DNA of 64,000 nt. Origin: Hyphomicrobiales bacterium. Lineage in GTDB: Bacteria > Pseudomonadota > Alphaproteobacteria > Rhizobiales > Rhizobiaceae. The stretch's first letter is position 1; each line of letters starts with the position of its first letter. Below the pieces are notes generated by a model. The model did no database searches and was not told the DNA's origin. It was given only the letters and a program-made list of their open reading frames with translations. The translations under genes and the position numbers were made by a program. Positions 35,437 through 44,406 of this stretch are shown in pieces. The stretch covers positions 51,917 to 115,916 of the forward strand of contig UCMS01000024.1 in the NCBI GenBank assembly GCA_900473805.1. The letters are read 5' to 3'.

Positions 35437-35667
35437 GGTACACCTATTGTTTTTCTAGGCCGTCGCATCGCCACCGGGCACATGCCGGTGAGGCAATCCA
35501 ACAGCGTCTGATTGGAAAGTTGCGGTTCTATAGTCAGTGAGAACCGGCCCGTCAAGCCAAACCTTGGATTTTCCGGACTGTCGGGCCGTCTTACGTTATT
35601 TTGTTGCCATAGTCCAACGGCATGAACGAAGTCTGATCAATGCCGGGTCCTCCGGCCTTTCCCCGAC

Positions 35668-36447
35668 ATGGAGATGATGCCCTTGCGCCGAACCGGTCTC
35701 GTCCTCGCCTCGCTTCTTCTCCTGTCGCTCCCCGTAAAGGCGGCGGATTATCGCTACGACACGGCCTATAGCGTTTCGCTCGGCATTCTCCCGATCGCAA
35801 GGCTCACCTTTCACACGGAGGTAACCAGCGGCCGCTACCAGATCTCGGGGCGGTTCCGCTCTTCGGGCCTGGTCGACATCGTCCGCGAGATCTCCGCCGA
35901 CAGCAGCGTATCCGGCGTCTTTACCGGTGACAGGCTGCAGCCCGAACTCTACCGGCTGGATTATACGAGCGGCAAGAAAAAGAGCCGGTACACCATCACC
36001 TATGACAAGGGTAGCGCTGTAGACACCAAGGTGGAGCCGCCGCCGAAGTCGCGGCCCAAGTCCTGGGTGCCCGTGACCGGTGCCGATCTGAAATCCGTGC
36101 TCGATCCGATCGGAGCACTGCTGATCCCTGACAATACCGATGTCTGCTCACACAGGCTGCCGATCTATGACGGCGAGAGCCGCATGGATCTCGTGCTTTC
36201 GCCGAGCGGCAAGGCTCCGTTCACCGCCGGCAAGGCGCGCGGTGAGGCGGTCGTCTGTTCCGTGCGCTATGTGCCGGTGTCGGGTTACAAGAAGGGGCGA
36301 AAGGACATCGAATACCTGAAGTCGGTCGAAGGCATGGAGATCTGGTTTGCCAAGACGGCGACGCTGAAGCTATATGCTCCCGTCTACGCCAAGATCCCGA
36401 CCCGTTACGGAACGGTGCATGTCTCGGCCGAGGCGTTCGACGGATAA
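35668..36447 (+). CDS. DUF3108 domain periplasmic protein
   Basis: A 259-residue protein with a signal peptide (about residues 1-25, cleavage near VKAADY). The rest matches DUF3108 (YDTAYSVSLGILPIARLTFH, SGRYQISGRFRSSGLVDIV, WFAKTATLKLYAPVYAKIPTRYG). Proteins of this group are secreted and of unknown function, beta-rich in appearance. Possible starts are 35668, 35674 and 35677; the first is used. It is divergent from rpmB and is followed 33 nt later by the DMT transporter gene. Not recognised beyond the domain. Confidence 0.85.
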   Translation: MEMMPLRRTGLVLASLLLLSLPVKAADYRYDTAYSVSLGILPIARLTFHTEVTSGRYQISGRFRSSGLVDIVREISADSSVSGVFTGDRLQPELYRLDYTSGKKKSRYTITYDKGSAVDTKVEPPPKSRPKSWVPVTGADLKSVLDPIGALLIPDNTDVCSHRLPIYDGESRMDLVLSPSGKAPFTAGKARGEAVVCSVRYVPVSGYKKGRKDIEYLKSVEGMEIWFAKTATLKLYAPVYAKIPTRYGTVHVSAEAFDG

Positions 36448-36480
36448 AGAGGGGGCAAACCCCCGCATTGGGGGATGCTG

Positions 36481-37359
36481 ATGAAGACCAGGGCGACACT
36501 GATCGGTTTTACCGCGATCCTGATGTGGTCTTTCCTGGCGCTGATGACCGCGGCCTCCGGCACCATGCCGCCGTTCCAGCTTTCGGCCATAACCTTCGCC
36601 ATCGGCAGCCTGCCCGGTATCGCCCTCTTCATCGCGCGGCCTGAGCGCCTGAAAGAGTTGCGCCAGCCGCCAAAAGTCTGGCTGGCCGGTGTTGGTGGGC
36701 TGTTCGGCTATCATTTCCTTTATTTCACGGCGCTTAGAAACGCGCCGGCCGTCGAGGCGGGCCTCATCGCCTATCTCTGGCCGCTGCTGATCGTCGTCGG
36801 GTCGGCGCTTTTGCCGGGTGAAAAGCTCGGCTGGCACCATATCGTCGGTGCCTTTTCCGGTCTGGCGGGCACGGTGCTGATTGTCGCCAAGAACGGTATC
36901 GCCTTCGATCCGGCCTATAGTCTCGGTTATGCCGCCGCCTTCCTCTGCGCCTTCACCTGGGCAGCCTATTCTCTCATCAGCCGCAAGTTCGAGGCCGTCT
37001 CGACCGATGTGGTCACCGGGTTTTGCCTGGCGACGTCGATCCTTTCGCTCATCTGCCATCTGGGCCTCGAGACAACCGTCTGGCCCGACACCGTTCAGCA
37101 ATGGGTAGCAGTGGTCGGGCTCGGTCTCCTGCCGGTCGGGCTTGCCTTTTACGTCTGGGACTATGGTGTCAAGAATGGTGACATCCAGATCCTCGGCGCG
37201 TCGAGCTATGCCGCGCCTCTGCTCTCCACGCTGATCCTGATTATTTTTGGGTTTGGTGACATTAGCGCCAGAATTGGCCTGGCCTGCGTGCTGATCACCG
37301 GTGGCGCCGTGCTCGCGGCCAAGGATATGGTGCTCCGCAAGAAGGACGTGGTCAGCTAA
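36481..37359 (+). CDS. DMT superfamily transporter, EamA family
   Basis: A 292-residue inner-membrane protein with ten hydrophobic segments in two EamA repeats (about 5-135 and 150-285). Characteristic strings are LMWSFLALMTAASGTMPPF, AYLWPLLIVVGSALLPGE and SYAAPLLSTLILI. The family exports amino acids and other metabolites; the substrate is unknown. The ATG at 36481 is chosen because the GGGGG Shine-Dalgarno-like run (36470-36474) is 6 nt away; the ATG at 36475 would touch it. That run can also pair with the C-run just upstream. Confidence 0.88.
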   Translation: MKTRATLIGFTAILMWSFLALMTAASGTMPPFQLSAITFAIGSLPGIALFIARPERLKELRQPPKVWLAGVGGLFGYHFLYFTALRNAPAVEAGLIAYLWPLLIVVGSALLPGEKLGWHHIVGAFSGLAGTVLIVAKNGIAFDPAYSLGYAAAFLCAFTWAAYSLISRKFEAVSTDVVTGFCLATSILSLICHLGLETTVWPDTVQQWVAVVGLGLLPVGLAFYVWDYGVKNGDIQILGASSYAAPLLSTLILIIFGFGDISARIGLACVLITGGAVLAAKDMVLRKKDVVS

Positions 37360-37370
37360 GCGGAGGTGCG

Positions 37371-38012
37371 ATGGACAGTGCGGCCGGCATTCTTGCGCTT
37401 TCGGTCGCAGTCGGCACCAGCTATCTCTGGATCCTGCCGCGTGAGAAGACGATCGCGCGCGCCGTCTGGAAGACACTGCCGGTTCTCCTGCTGTCGGTGT
37501 ATGCGTTTGTCGACGGCGCCCACCCGCTGCTTGTCCTTGCTCTCTTCTTCGGCGCGCTCGGCGACCTCTCGCTGGCTTTCGAAGGTGACCCGGCCTTCAT
37601 CGGGGGCGTCGCCGGCTTCCTTGCCTCGCATCTCGCCTATCTCGGGCTGCTTGTGGGTGTCACGGATCTCACTCTGCCGTTCTCACTGCCATGGCGCCTG
37701 GGTTGCGGTCTGATCGTTGCCGGAATCACCGTCGGCGTGCTCGCGCGGATCTGGCGACCGGCCGGCATCATGGCATGGCCAATCGCGCTTTACGTGCTGG
37801 TTTTCATGGTGCTGGTCTGGCTGACGCTCGGGCTTCACAATCCCCTCGTCTTCGTCGGGGCAGCACTCTTCATCTTTTCAGATATCATTTTGACCATCCG
37901 CAAATATTGGACGGGTCCTGGCCATCCGATTGATGGGGCTGCCGCTTACGTCGTCTGGGTGAGCTATTACAGCGCCCAACTGATCCTGACGCTCACCCTG
38001 ATACGCGTCTGA
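37371..38012 (+). CDS. Lysoplasmalogenase (YhhN family)
   Basis: A 213-residue membrane protein with about eight hydrophobic segments. It matches the YhhN/TMEM86 family: KTLPVLLLSVYAF, the GALGDLSLAFEG motif (about 65-76) with conserved Gly-Asp, FLASHLAYLGLLVG and the C-terminal GAALFIFSDIILT. Family members hydrolyse lysoplasmalogens; plasmalogens are rare in aerobic bacteria, so the physiological substrate may differ. GGAGG precedes the ATG, and the gene follows the EamA gene by 11 nt. Confidence 0.88.
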   Translation: MDSAAGILALSVAVGTSYLWILPREKTIARAVWKTLPVLLLSVYAFVDGAHPLLVLALFFGALGDLSLAFEGDPAFIGGVAGFLASHLAYLGLLVGVTDLTLPFSLPWRLGCGLIVAGITVGVLARIWRPAGIMAWPIALYVLVFMVLVWLTLGLHNPLVFVGAALFIFSDIILTIRKYWTGPGHPIDGAAAYVVWVSYYSAQLILTLTLIRV

Positions 38013-38019
38013 CGCGGGG

Positions 38020-38442
38020 TCAGCGGCCGGGTGTCCAGCCGGGTGGGGCCATCTCGAAGACGGCGAAATCGAAGCCGGGCGCCACCGTGCACCCGACCAG
38101 CGTGTAGTCGCCGAGGCTCTCGGCCGATTGCCATTCATCCGCCTCGATGATCGCCTGAGGCCGTTCGCCGGAGAGGACGTCGGGACCGAGCCGGACGGTC
38201 TGCTGCGTCACGCCGTCCTTCGAGCGGTGCAGCGCCAGCGGTGCTCCTGCGTAATGGTGCCAGGCTTCGGACGCGTCTTTCACCCTGTGCCAGTGCGAGC
38301 GCTCGCCAGCTTCCAGCAGGTAGTAGATCGCCGTCGAATGACCGCGCTCACCTCCGTTGGCATCCCGAAAGGTCTCGACATACCAGCCTCCCTCGGGATG
38401 GCGCTGCATGCCGAGGGCCTCGATGATGTCTTTGGCCTGCAT
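38020..38442 (-). CDS. Cupin-domain protein (DUF985)
   Basis: A 140-residue RmlC-like cupin of the DUF985 group: MQRHPEGGWYVETFRD at the start, IYYLLEAGERSHWHRVKDASEAWHHY with the metal-site histidines, and GYTLVGCTVAPGFDFAVFEM-like C-terminal strands. The enzyme activity of this group is not established. Its ATG overlaps the gloB stop by one base (TGATG), so it is coupled to gloB; a function in aldehyde or sugar detoxification is possible but not shown. It is convergent with the lysoplasmalogenase gene, 7 nt apart. Confidence 0.9.
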   Translation of the reverse strand: MQAKDIIEALGMQRHPEGGWYVETFRDANGGERGHSTAIYYLLEAGERSHWHRVKDASEAWHHYAGAPLALHRSKDGVTQQTVRLGPDVLSGERPQAIIEADEWQSAESLGDYTLVGCTVAPGFDFAVFEMAPPGWTPGR

Positions 38443-39212
38443 CAGAAATTGTCCTTGCGCTTGCGGATTTCGGCAAAGACCTCGTCATTGGCGGCCGTCT
38501 CCATGCCAAGCGTCTTGCGGATGTCGGGGTCGCCGGCGCGCAGGAAGGGGTTGGTTTCCTTTTCCAGGCCGATCGTCGTCGGGATGGTAAAATCGCCGCG
38601 CTTGCGCTGTGCTTCGATCACCTCGACGCGCGTCTTCAGCCGGGTGTTCTGCGGGTCGATGGTCAGGGCGAAGCGCGCGTTGGAGAGGGTGTATTCATGC
38701 CCAAAATAGACGATCGTCTCGTCGGGAAGCTCGGCGAGCTTCTGCAGCGAATGCCACATGTCCATGGCCGAGCGTTCGAAGAGCCGGCCACAGCCCAGCG
38801 CAAACAGCGTGTCGGCGGCAAAGAGCAGCATGTCTTCCGGCATGTAGTAGCAGACATGGCCCGCCGTGTGTCCCGGCGTCTCGATGACGCGCACGGGATG
38901 GGTCCCGAACATGAACTCGTCACCGTCGGCAACGGTGCGATCGATTCCCGGTATCGCCACCGCCTCGTTCACCGGGCCGATGATCTCGCAGCCATAGGCT
39001 TCCTTCAGCGCGAGGTTCGCTTCCACATGGTCGCCATGATGGTGGGTGGTGAAGATATGGGTGATGGTCCAGCCGCGCCTTTCAGCCGCTGCCTGGATCG
39101 GCGCGAGTTCCGGCGCATCGATGCAGGCCGTCAGCCCGGATTCTGGGCAATGGAGGAGTACGCCGAAGTTGTCACTTCGGCATAGAAAGACCTCGATCTG
39201 TAGCGATTTCAT
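38442..39212 (-). CDS. gloB: Hydroxyacylglutathione hydrolase (glyoxalase II)
   Basis: A 256-residue metallo-beta-lactamase-fold enzyme. Metal ligands are in [11 protein letters not shown] (about 55-65), H in [13 protein letters not shown] in [16 protein letters not shown] and H in [14 protein letters not shown]. It hydrolyses S-lactoylglutathione in methylglyoxal detoxification. The ATG at 39212 is the family start; a very long open frame upstream overlaps the methyltransferase gene on the other strand and is not coding. The cupin gene is coupled downstream. Confidence 0.95.
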   Translation of the reverse strand: MKSLQIEVFLCRSDNFGVLLHCPESGLTACIDAPELAPIQAAAERRGWTITHIFTTHHHGDHVEANLALKEAYGCEIIGPVNEAVAIPGIDRTVADGDEFMFGTHPVRVIETPGHTAGHVCYYMPEDMLLFAADTLFALGCGRLFERSAMDMWHSLQKLAELPDETIVYFGHEYTLSNARFALTIDPQNTRLKTRVEVIEAQRKRGDFTIPTTIGLEKETNPFLRAGDPDIRKTLGMETAANDEVFAEIRKRKDNF

Positions 39213-39302
39213 TGTCGACCCACTTTTTATGTCCCACCTCGTTATGGCGAATGTAGCTTCTCGCGGCTTGAAGTCCAAGGATGGGCTGCTAACAATAAGT
39301 TC

Positions 39303-40055
39303 ATGCATGTCGATATCGTCGATCTGAGGCAGTTCTATTACACCATGCTCGGTCGTGTGGCGGAGCAATCGATCGCGATGGCGCTGTCGTCCGTCTGGGC
39401 GCGTCTGCCGCAGGAGCGTCTCGTCGGTCTGGGCTATTGCATTCCCTTTCTCGAGCGCTTCCGTGGCGATACGGAACGCACGATGGCCTTCATGCCGGCG
39501 GGGCAGGGCGCGGTGAACTGGCCTGTGGGCGAGCCCTCCGCCACCGCGCTCGTCTTTGAAGAAGAGCTTCCCCTGCCGGACAGTTCCGTCGATCGGGTGC
39601 TGATGGTGCATTCGTTGGAGTTCGCCGAGAACCCGCGCGAGAGCTTGAAGGAAATCTGGCGGGTGCTGGCGCCCGGCGGCCGACTCGTGATCGTCGTGCC
39701 GAACCGGCGCGGGGTGTGGGCGCGCATGGAGCATACGCCCTTCGGGTCCGGTCGCCCCTATTCGCGCGGCCAGCTGACGGCGCTGCTGCGAGAAACCAAT
39801 TTCACGCCCGGCGCATCCGCCGAGGCGCTGTTCTTTCCACCTTCGAAGATCCGAGCGATCCTGAGGCTCCGGCGCGGCTTCGAGCGCGTCGGCCGAATCC
39901 TGTGGCCCGCCTTTTCGGGCGTGATCGTTGTCGAGGCGCAGAAGCGTCTCTATCAGGGCCTGCCGGTCGCCTCCCGCGCCTCCCGTCGCGTCTTCGCGCC
40001 GGTGCTGGCGCCCCAGGGCATTCCCACCACCCGAAGCCTGCCGCGCCAGCCCTGA
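39303..40055 (+). CDS. Class I SAM-dependent methyltransferase
   Basis: A 250-residue protein with a Methyltransf_11-like domain. Motif I is degenerate ([14 protein letters not shown], about 41-54); the post-motif [19 protein letters not shown] and [16 protein letters not shown] (motif III) are clear. The C-terminal part ([23 protein letters not shown], to the end) is basic. Similar methyltransferases occur next to gloB in rhizobia. Substrate unknown; a small molecule or lipid quinone-type substrate is possible. It is divergent from gloB and 125 nt upstream of tyrC. Confidence 0.88.
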   Translation: MHVDIVDLRQFYYTMLGRVAEQSIAMALSSVWARLPQERLVGLGYCIPFLERFRGDTERTMAFMPAGQGAVNWPVGEPSATALVFEEELPLPDSSVDRVLMVHSLEFAENPRESLKEIWRVLAPGGRLVIVVPNRRGVWARMEHTPFGSGRPYSRGQLTALLRETNFTPGASAEALFFPPSKIRAILRLRRGFERVGRILWPAFSGVIVVEAQKRLYQGLPVASRASRRVFAPVLAPQGIPTTRSLPRQP

Positions 40056-40180
40056 GGGGTCGCCGCCTGGCCAAGGCGCGGCGCGAGCCCGCCTCGACAA
40101 ACGGGTATTTCCGCTTTATTCCCAAGGCTATGAAGGGCCTGGGCCTTCCCCGTCCTCAATCGTAGCTATGGATACCGCAG

Positions 40181-41104
40181 ATGTCTGAAATCCTGTTCGA
40201 CCGCATTGCCCTGATCGGCATCGGCCTGATCGGCTCGTCGATCGCCCGAGACATCAAGAAGCTCGGGCTGGCGCGTCAGGTCGTCATTTCCACGCGCAGC
40301 GCCGAGACGCTGAAGCGTGCGGAAGAACTGGAACTCGGCACGGCCTACACCACCTCGGCGGCAGAGGCGGTAGAGGACGCGGATCTCGTCATCGTCTCCG
40401 TCCCGGTCGGTGCGTCGGAAGCCGTGGCGCGGCAGATCGCGCCGCATTTGAAGGCGGGCGCGATCGTCACCGATGTCGGCTCCACCAAGGCGTCCGTCAT
40501 TGCGCAGATGGCGCCGCATATGCCGGAAAATGTCCATTTCATTCCGGGCCATCCACTGGCGGGAACCGAAAAGTCGGGTCCGGACGCGGGCTTCTCCGGC
40601 CTCTTCAAGGGGCGTTGGTGCATCTTCACGCCGCTGCCGGACACGGACCGTGCCGCGCTTGACCGGCTCAGCGCCTTCTGGAAGGCGCTCGGCTCGATGA
40701 TCGATGAGATGGACCCGCAGCATCATGACAAGGTTCTGGCCATCGTCTCGCATCTGCCGCACATCATCGCCTACAACATCGTCGGCACGGCGGACGATCT
40801 GGAAACGGTAACGGAATCGGAAGTGATCAAGTATTCGGCCTCGGGTTTCCGCGACTTTACCCGTCTCGCCGCATCTGATCCCACCATGTGGCGGGATGTC
40901 TGCCTGCACAACAAGGACGCGATCCTGGAGATGCTGGCCCGATTCTCGGAGGATCTCGCCTATCTGCAGCGGGCGATCCGCTGGGGTGAGGGCGACAAGC
41001 TGTTCGAGCTGTTTTCTCGCACCCGCACCATCCGCCGCTCCATCGTCCAGGCCGGACAGGATGTCGACGTCCCCGATTTCGGCCGCCACGCCCTCGACAA
41101 GTAA
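40181..41104 (+). CDS. tyrC: Prephenate/arogenate dehydrogenase
   Basis: A 307-residue NAD(P)-dependent dehydrogenase for tyrosine synthesis. The Rossmann motif GIGLIGSSIA is at about residues 13-22; the prephenate-binding FIPGHPLAGTEKSG (about 123-136) and SHLPHIIAYN (about 190-199) carry the conserved histidines; ASGFRDFTRLAASDPTMWRD is typical. Whether prephenate or arogenate is preferred cannot be read from sequence. It is followed 18 nt later by the convergent DUF2125 gene. Confidence 0.94.
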   Translation: MSEILFDRIALIGIGLIGSSIARDIKKLGLARQVVISTRSAETLKRAEELELGTAYTTSAAEAVEDADLVIVSVPVGASEAVARQIAPHLKAGAIVTDVGSTKASVIAQMAPHMPENVHFIPGHPLAGTEKSGPDAGFSGLFKGRWCIFTPLPDTDRAALDRLSAFWKALGSMIDEMDPQHHDKVLAIVSHLPHIIAYNIVGTADDLETVTESEVIKYSASGFRDFTRLAASDPTMWRDVCLHNKDAILEMLARFSEDLAYLQRAIRWGEGDKLFELFSRTRTIRRSIVQAGQDVDVPDFGRHALDK

Positions 41105-41122
41105 GGCTCTCGGCGCCGCCGT

Positions 41123-42136
41123 TCAGAGCGGCGGGAGCTGGCCAAGCGGGATGAAGCCGAGCGAGGCGACGCCGTTCTGGATGGTGATATCGGCCGAGCC
41201 GTCGTCGCGGCCAAGCGTCAGGACCCTTAGCACCTTGGCGATATCGTCGAAGGTTTCGCGCTTGTCCGGATAGGCTGTCTTGAGCGTATCCCGCCAGGCG
41301 CGGATCTTCTCGATCTCCACGCGGATCGACCCGGAAATCAGGCCGTCGTCACCGACGGAAAACGGCCCGCTCAACGTCAGAACGCGTCCTTCTCCGGCAT
41401 CGACCACCATGCGGCGCAGCTCTCCCTTGGTGCCATAGAGCTGCTGGCGATGCGCCAGGCGCGGATCGAGCAATCCGCCACGATCGGTAAAGGTTGCATC
41501 GAGGCTTGCGGAGACCGGCGGCAGCGCAATGGCCGTGCCATCGACTTTGACCACCGTATCGTTGATCAGCGCGGCATAATCGAGATTGCCTTCGTTCTGG
41601 CGCACATGCGTTTCGAGATGCGGTGTCGCCACCTCGACCTGCAGGCCCGTCACCGTCGAGGTGATCTGGGTCTTCAGATCGGTCCATTCCATCGAACTGC
41701 GCTGCAAGCCCGAAAAGCCTGCGCGGAAGCTCGCGCGCAGGTCGGCCCACTCCATCGTCGAATTGAAGCCGAGAGCAGAGCGAACCTCCGCCGGCCCATC
41801 CATTTCCCAGACCACATGGCCCGGATTGTAGACCTGGGCTGCCGCCCGGACCGGACCTGACGATGCCGAAATGCCTTGGAAATTATCGTCGAACGACAGG
41901 CGGTCGCAATTCAGCCGGAAGCGGAAGGGGTAGCCGCCGATCGTGGCATTCTCGCAGTTGGCCGAAATACCGGCCGGATTTCCGCCCGAAAAGAAGCCTG
42001 TGATGCGGTTTCGCAGAAATTCGGCGGCAAAATGCCAGGCCACGCTATAGACAGCGATGAAGAGGACGATCAAAAGGCCGAGCAGGAGCACTTTGCGACT
42101 GGTCGGGCTTTGCGGCGCTGTCGACGGCACGGCCAT
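41123..42136 (-). CDS. DUF2125 domain membrane-anchored protein
   Basis: A 337-residue protein with one N-terminal membrane segment (about residues 16-38; VLLLGLLIVLFIAVYSVAWHF) and a large outer part that matches DUF2125: CENATIGGYPFRFRLNCDRL, SSGPVRAAAQVYNPGHVVWEMDGPA, and the C-terminal VEIEKIRAWRDTL. The fold resembles AsmA-like lipid-binding repeats, but function is unknown. It is a regular neighbour of tyrC in rhizobia. It is divergent from the gamma-glutamylcyclotransferase gene. Confidence 0.9.
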   Translation of the reverse strand: MAVPSTAPQSPTSRKVLLLGLLIVLFIAVYSVAWHFAAEFLRNRITGFFSGGNPAGISANCENATIGGYPFRFRLNCDRLSFDDNFQGISASSGPVRAAAQVYNPGHVVWEMDGPAEVRSALGFNSTMEWADLRASFRAGFSGLQRSSMEWTDLKTQITSTVTGLQVEVATPHLETHVRQNEGNLDYAALINDTVVKVDGTAIALPPVSASLDATFTDRGGLLDPRLAHRQQLYGTKGELRRMVVDAGEGRVLTLSGPFSVGDDGLISGSIRVEIEKIRAWRDTLKTAYPDKRETFDDIAKVLRVLTLGRDDGSADITIQNGVASLGFIPLGQLPPL

Positions 42137-42183
42137 GGAAGTTTCCTCGCTGCGATTTTCTCATTCTTGGATTGGCCTGCGAT

Positions 42184-42717
42184 ATGGACGAATTTTGGGT
42201 CTTTGGCTACGGCTCGCTCATGTGGAATCCCGGCTTTCCCTATGAGGAGAGACTGACGGCCCGGCTCGGCGGGTATCGCCGTTCGCTGTGTGTGCGCTCC
42301 TATGTGCATCGGGGAACCGAAGAGCGTCCGGGCCTGGTGCTCGGTCTTGATCGTGGCGGTTCCTGCAAGGGGGTCGCCTTCCGCGTTGCAGCGCAAAGCT
42401 GGCCGGATACCCTTGCCTATCTCAGGGAGCGGGAACTGGTGACCAGCGTCTATCTCGAACGCTTCGTGCGATTGACGCTCTCGGACGGGCGACAGGTGCG
42501 GGGGCTGACCTATGTGATCGACAGGGCCCATGCACAGTATGCCGGCGCGGTTACCATCGACGAAGCCGCCCGTATCGTCCGCAGCGCCGTCGGTCGTTCG
42601 GGGGCCAATCCGGATTATGTGGCCAATACAGTCGCGCATCTGCGTGAGCTGGGTATCCGCGACCATTGGCTCGAAAGCGTGGTCAGCGCCATGGCGGTCC
42701 TCGAAGGGGGCGATTGA
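42184..42717 (+). CDS. Gamma-glutamylcyclotransferase (ChaC-like)
   Basis: A 177-residue protein of the ChaC family. The N-terminal VFGYGSLMWNPGF carries the YGSL substrate loop, and the catalytic glutamate is probably in LRERELVTSVYLE (about 77-89). ChaC enzymes degrade glutathione to 5-oxoproline and Cys-Gly. The ATG at 42184 fits the family start; an upstream in-frame start at 42172 is possible. A GC-rich hairpin overlaps the stop codon. Confidence 0.93.
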   Translation: MDEFWVFGYGSLMWNPGFPYEERLTARLGGYRRSLCVRSYVHRGTEERPGLVLGLDRGGSCKGVAFRVAAQSWPDTLAYLRERELVTSVYLERFVRLTLSDGRQVRGLTYVIDRAHAQYAGAVTIDEAARIVRSAVGRSGANPDYVANTVAHLRELGIRDHWLESVVSAMAVLEGGD

Positions 42718-42727
42718 CCGCCCCTTT
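42707..42727 (+). terminator. Probable terminator overlapping the ChaC stop
   Basis: Stem GGGGCG (42707-42712) with CGCCCC (42719-42724), 6-nt loop that holds the TGA stop, followed by TTT. Short but well placed. Confidence 0.45.
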
Positions 42728-42744
42728 CGCCACGGGGCGCCGTC

Positions 42745-43527
42745 TCAGGCCGCCCCCAGTTGCTTCAGCCGCTCAACTGCCGTCGGCGGCAAAGGCAGCT
42801 CCGGATTGTCCCGTGCCGTCTTGATCAGAAGTTCGTCGCTCGCCTGCTCGAGGTCGTGCAACAGCTTGTCGTGAAAGGCATCCGGATCCATCCCCGGCTG
42901 GATCGGCGGCAGGATGCGCACGACGAAATGGCCTGGGAAGCGCAGGAACTTGCGGCGCGGCCAGAACAGACCGGGATGCATGGCAACGGGAACCACGGGA
43001 ACGTTCAGGTCACGGTAGAGCCGTGCGATGCCGTATTTGTATTCGGGGGCAGCGCCCGGCGGCCGTCGCGTGCCTTCCGGATAGATGATCAGTTGTCGAC
43101 CGGTCGCCATTTCCATCTTGGTCCGCTCGATCACCTGGGCCATGACCTTGCCCTTGGCGCCGCGGTTGACGGGGATCATGCGCTGCTTGGCGATGTACCA
43201 GCCGAAGATCGGGATCCAGGTGAGTTCGCGCTTCAGGATATAGACCGGATCATCCAGCCAGGGCAGCAGCGCATAGGTGTCCCAGAAGGACTGGTGTTTC
43301 GGCGCCAGGATGTAGCCGCCCTTCGGGATATTCTCCAAACCTTCGACCGTAAAGGTCGTGCCAACGATCGTCTTCATCAGCCAGTGGCAGGATTTCGCCC
43401 AGTTTTTCGGCACGAAATAGGCGCGCTTGCGCGGCAGAAGAAAATAGATCGGCGACAGGAAGATCATCCGCAGGATGAGGTTTGCGTAGAAGGCGGTGTT
43501 GAACAGGATGGAACGCAGGGCAATCAT
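42745..43527 (-). CDS. plsC: 1-acyl-sn-glycerol-3-phosphate acyltransferase
   Basis: A 260-residue acyltransferase. Motif I is the Hx4D of KHQSFWDTYAL (about 77-87), and motif III is YPEGTRR (about 149-155). N-terminal hydrophobic segments anchor it to the inner membrane. It converts lysophosphatidic acid to phosphatidic acid. Rhizobia carry several PlsC-like paralogues, some for ornithine lipid synthesis (OlsA), so the exact acceptor is not certain. It is followed by the YdcF gene upstream on the same strand, possibly one unit (78 nt gap). Confidence 0.9.
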   Translation of the reverse strand: MIALRSILFNTAFYANLILRMIFLSPIYFLLPRKRAYFVPKNWAKSCHWLMKTIVGTTFTVEGLENIPKGGYILAPKHQSFWDTYALLPWLDDPVYILKRELTWIPIFGWYIAKQRMIPVNRGAKGKVMAQVIERTKMEMATGRQLIIYPEGTRRPPGAAPEYKYGIARLYRDLNVPVVPVAMHPGLFWPRRKFLRFPGHFVVRILPPIQPGMDPDAFHDKLLHDLEQASDELLIKTARDNPELPLPPTAVERLKQLGAA

Positions 43528-43604
43528 GAAGGGGCTCTCTCGACGTGCAGGTCGTGCTTAGACGAAAAGCGTCGCCAGCAAAAGCGCCAGGGCGTGAAGA
43601 GATG

Positions 43605-44339
43605 TCAGGAGTTGCGGCCAGATTCGGTGATTTCGCCGTCCGGACGCAGGCCCTGGTTGCGGCTCCAGCCGGTCATGCCCCTGACATAGGCGATGATCGT
43701 CTTGCCATATTCGAACAGCATGGTGCGCATGGCATCAGGTTCGCTGTACCAGGCGCGGGTTTTCAGGTCTGAGGCAACAACCGGATAGCCGACGAATTCC
43801 GTGCCCGGATCGCTGCGCCGCAGCTCCATCAAGCTGCGGGAAAGGTGATAATTGCTGGTGACGACCAGCACGGAGCGATAGCCCTTGTCCCTTATCCAGG
43901 ACGCCGTTTCATTGGCATTGCCGATGGTGTCGATGGCCGAATAGCCGATGTCGACGCAGCATTCGAAAACCTCCGGGGAGGTTCGCGTCGCCCGGCGGAT
44001 CTGGCCTGCCGTGGTTCGCGGATTAACCCCTGAAATCAGCAGGCGTTTGCCATAGCCGCGTTTCAACAGGTCGATCGCCTGCTCGATACGCTGATAACCG
44101 CCGGTCAGCACGACAATCGCATCGGCCTTGGCAACCTCCGGCGGGCGCATATTGGTCACCTGATCGGCAAAGACCAGGAAGCCGGCGACGATCATGGCGA
44201 TCATCAAAAGAATCAGGATGCCGCCATAACGGAGAACCCGGCGGATGATGCCGCTGCGCGCGAAGATGCCGGCGCTCGACCCGGGGGCCGCGCCGTTGCG
44301 CAATGGCTCGTTCTGCGTCATCCGGTCCATGGTCCTCAT
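43605..44339 (-). CDS. YdcF/ElyC-like DUF218 membrane protein
   Basis: A protein of about 244 residues with one N-terminal membrane segment (about 38-60; YGGILILLMIAMIVAGFLVFAD) and a DUF218 domain: ADAIVVLTGGYQRIEQAIDLL, RLLISGVNPRTT, and VVTSNYHLSRSLMELRR. Related proteins (ElyC, SanA) affect envelope integrity and peptidoglycan precursor supply. In-frame starts are at 44363, 44339, 44330 and 44321; none has a clear Shine-Dalgarno advantage. It lies between ftsX and plsC on the same strand. Confidence 0.88.
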   Translation of the reverse strand: MRTMDRMTQNEPLRNGAAPGSSAGIFARSGIIRRVLRYGGILILLMIAMIVAGFLVFADQVTNMRPPEVAKADAIVVLTGGYQRIEQAIDLLKRGYGKRLLISGVNPRTTAGQIRRATRTSPEVFECCVDIGYSAIDTIGNANETASWIRDKGYRSVLVVTSNYHLSRSLMELRRSDPGTEFVGYPVVASDLKTRAWYSEPDAMRTMLFEYGKTIIAYVRGMTGWSRNQGLRPDGEITESGRNS

Positions 44340-44406
44340 CCGAGAATCGTCGGCATTTCCCACACGGAACAGGCGGCTTTAAGGCGAGTCAACACGTGAG
44401 ATGTCA

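Noticed and set aside
39213..40100. Upstream extension of gloB to 552 residues
   Set aside because: The first 296 residues are antisense to the methyltransferase gene and have no similarity; GloB starts at 39212.
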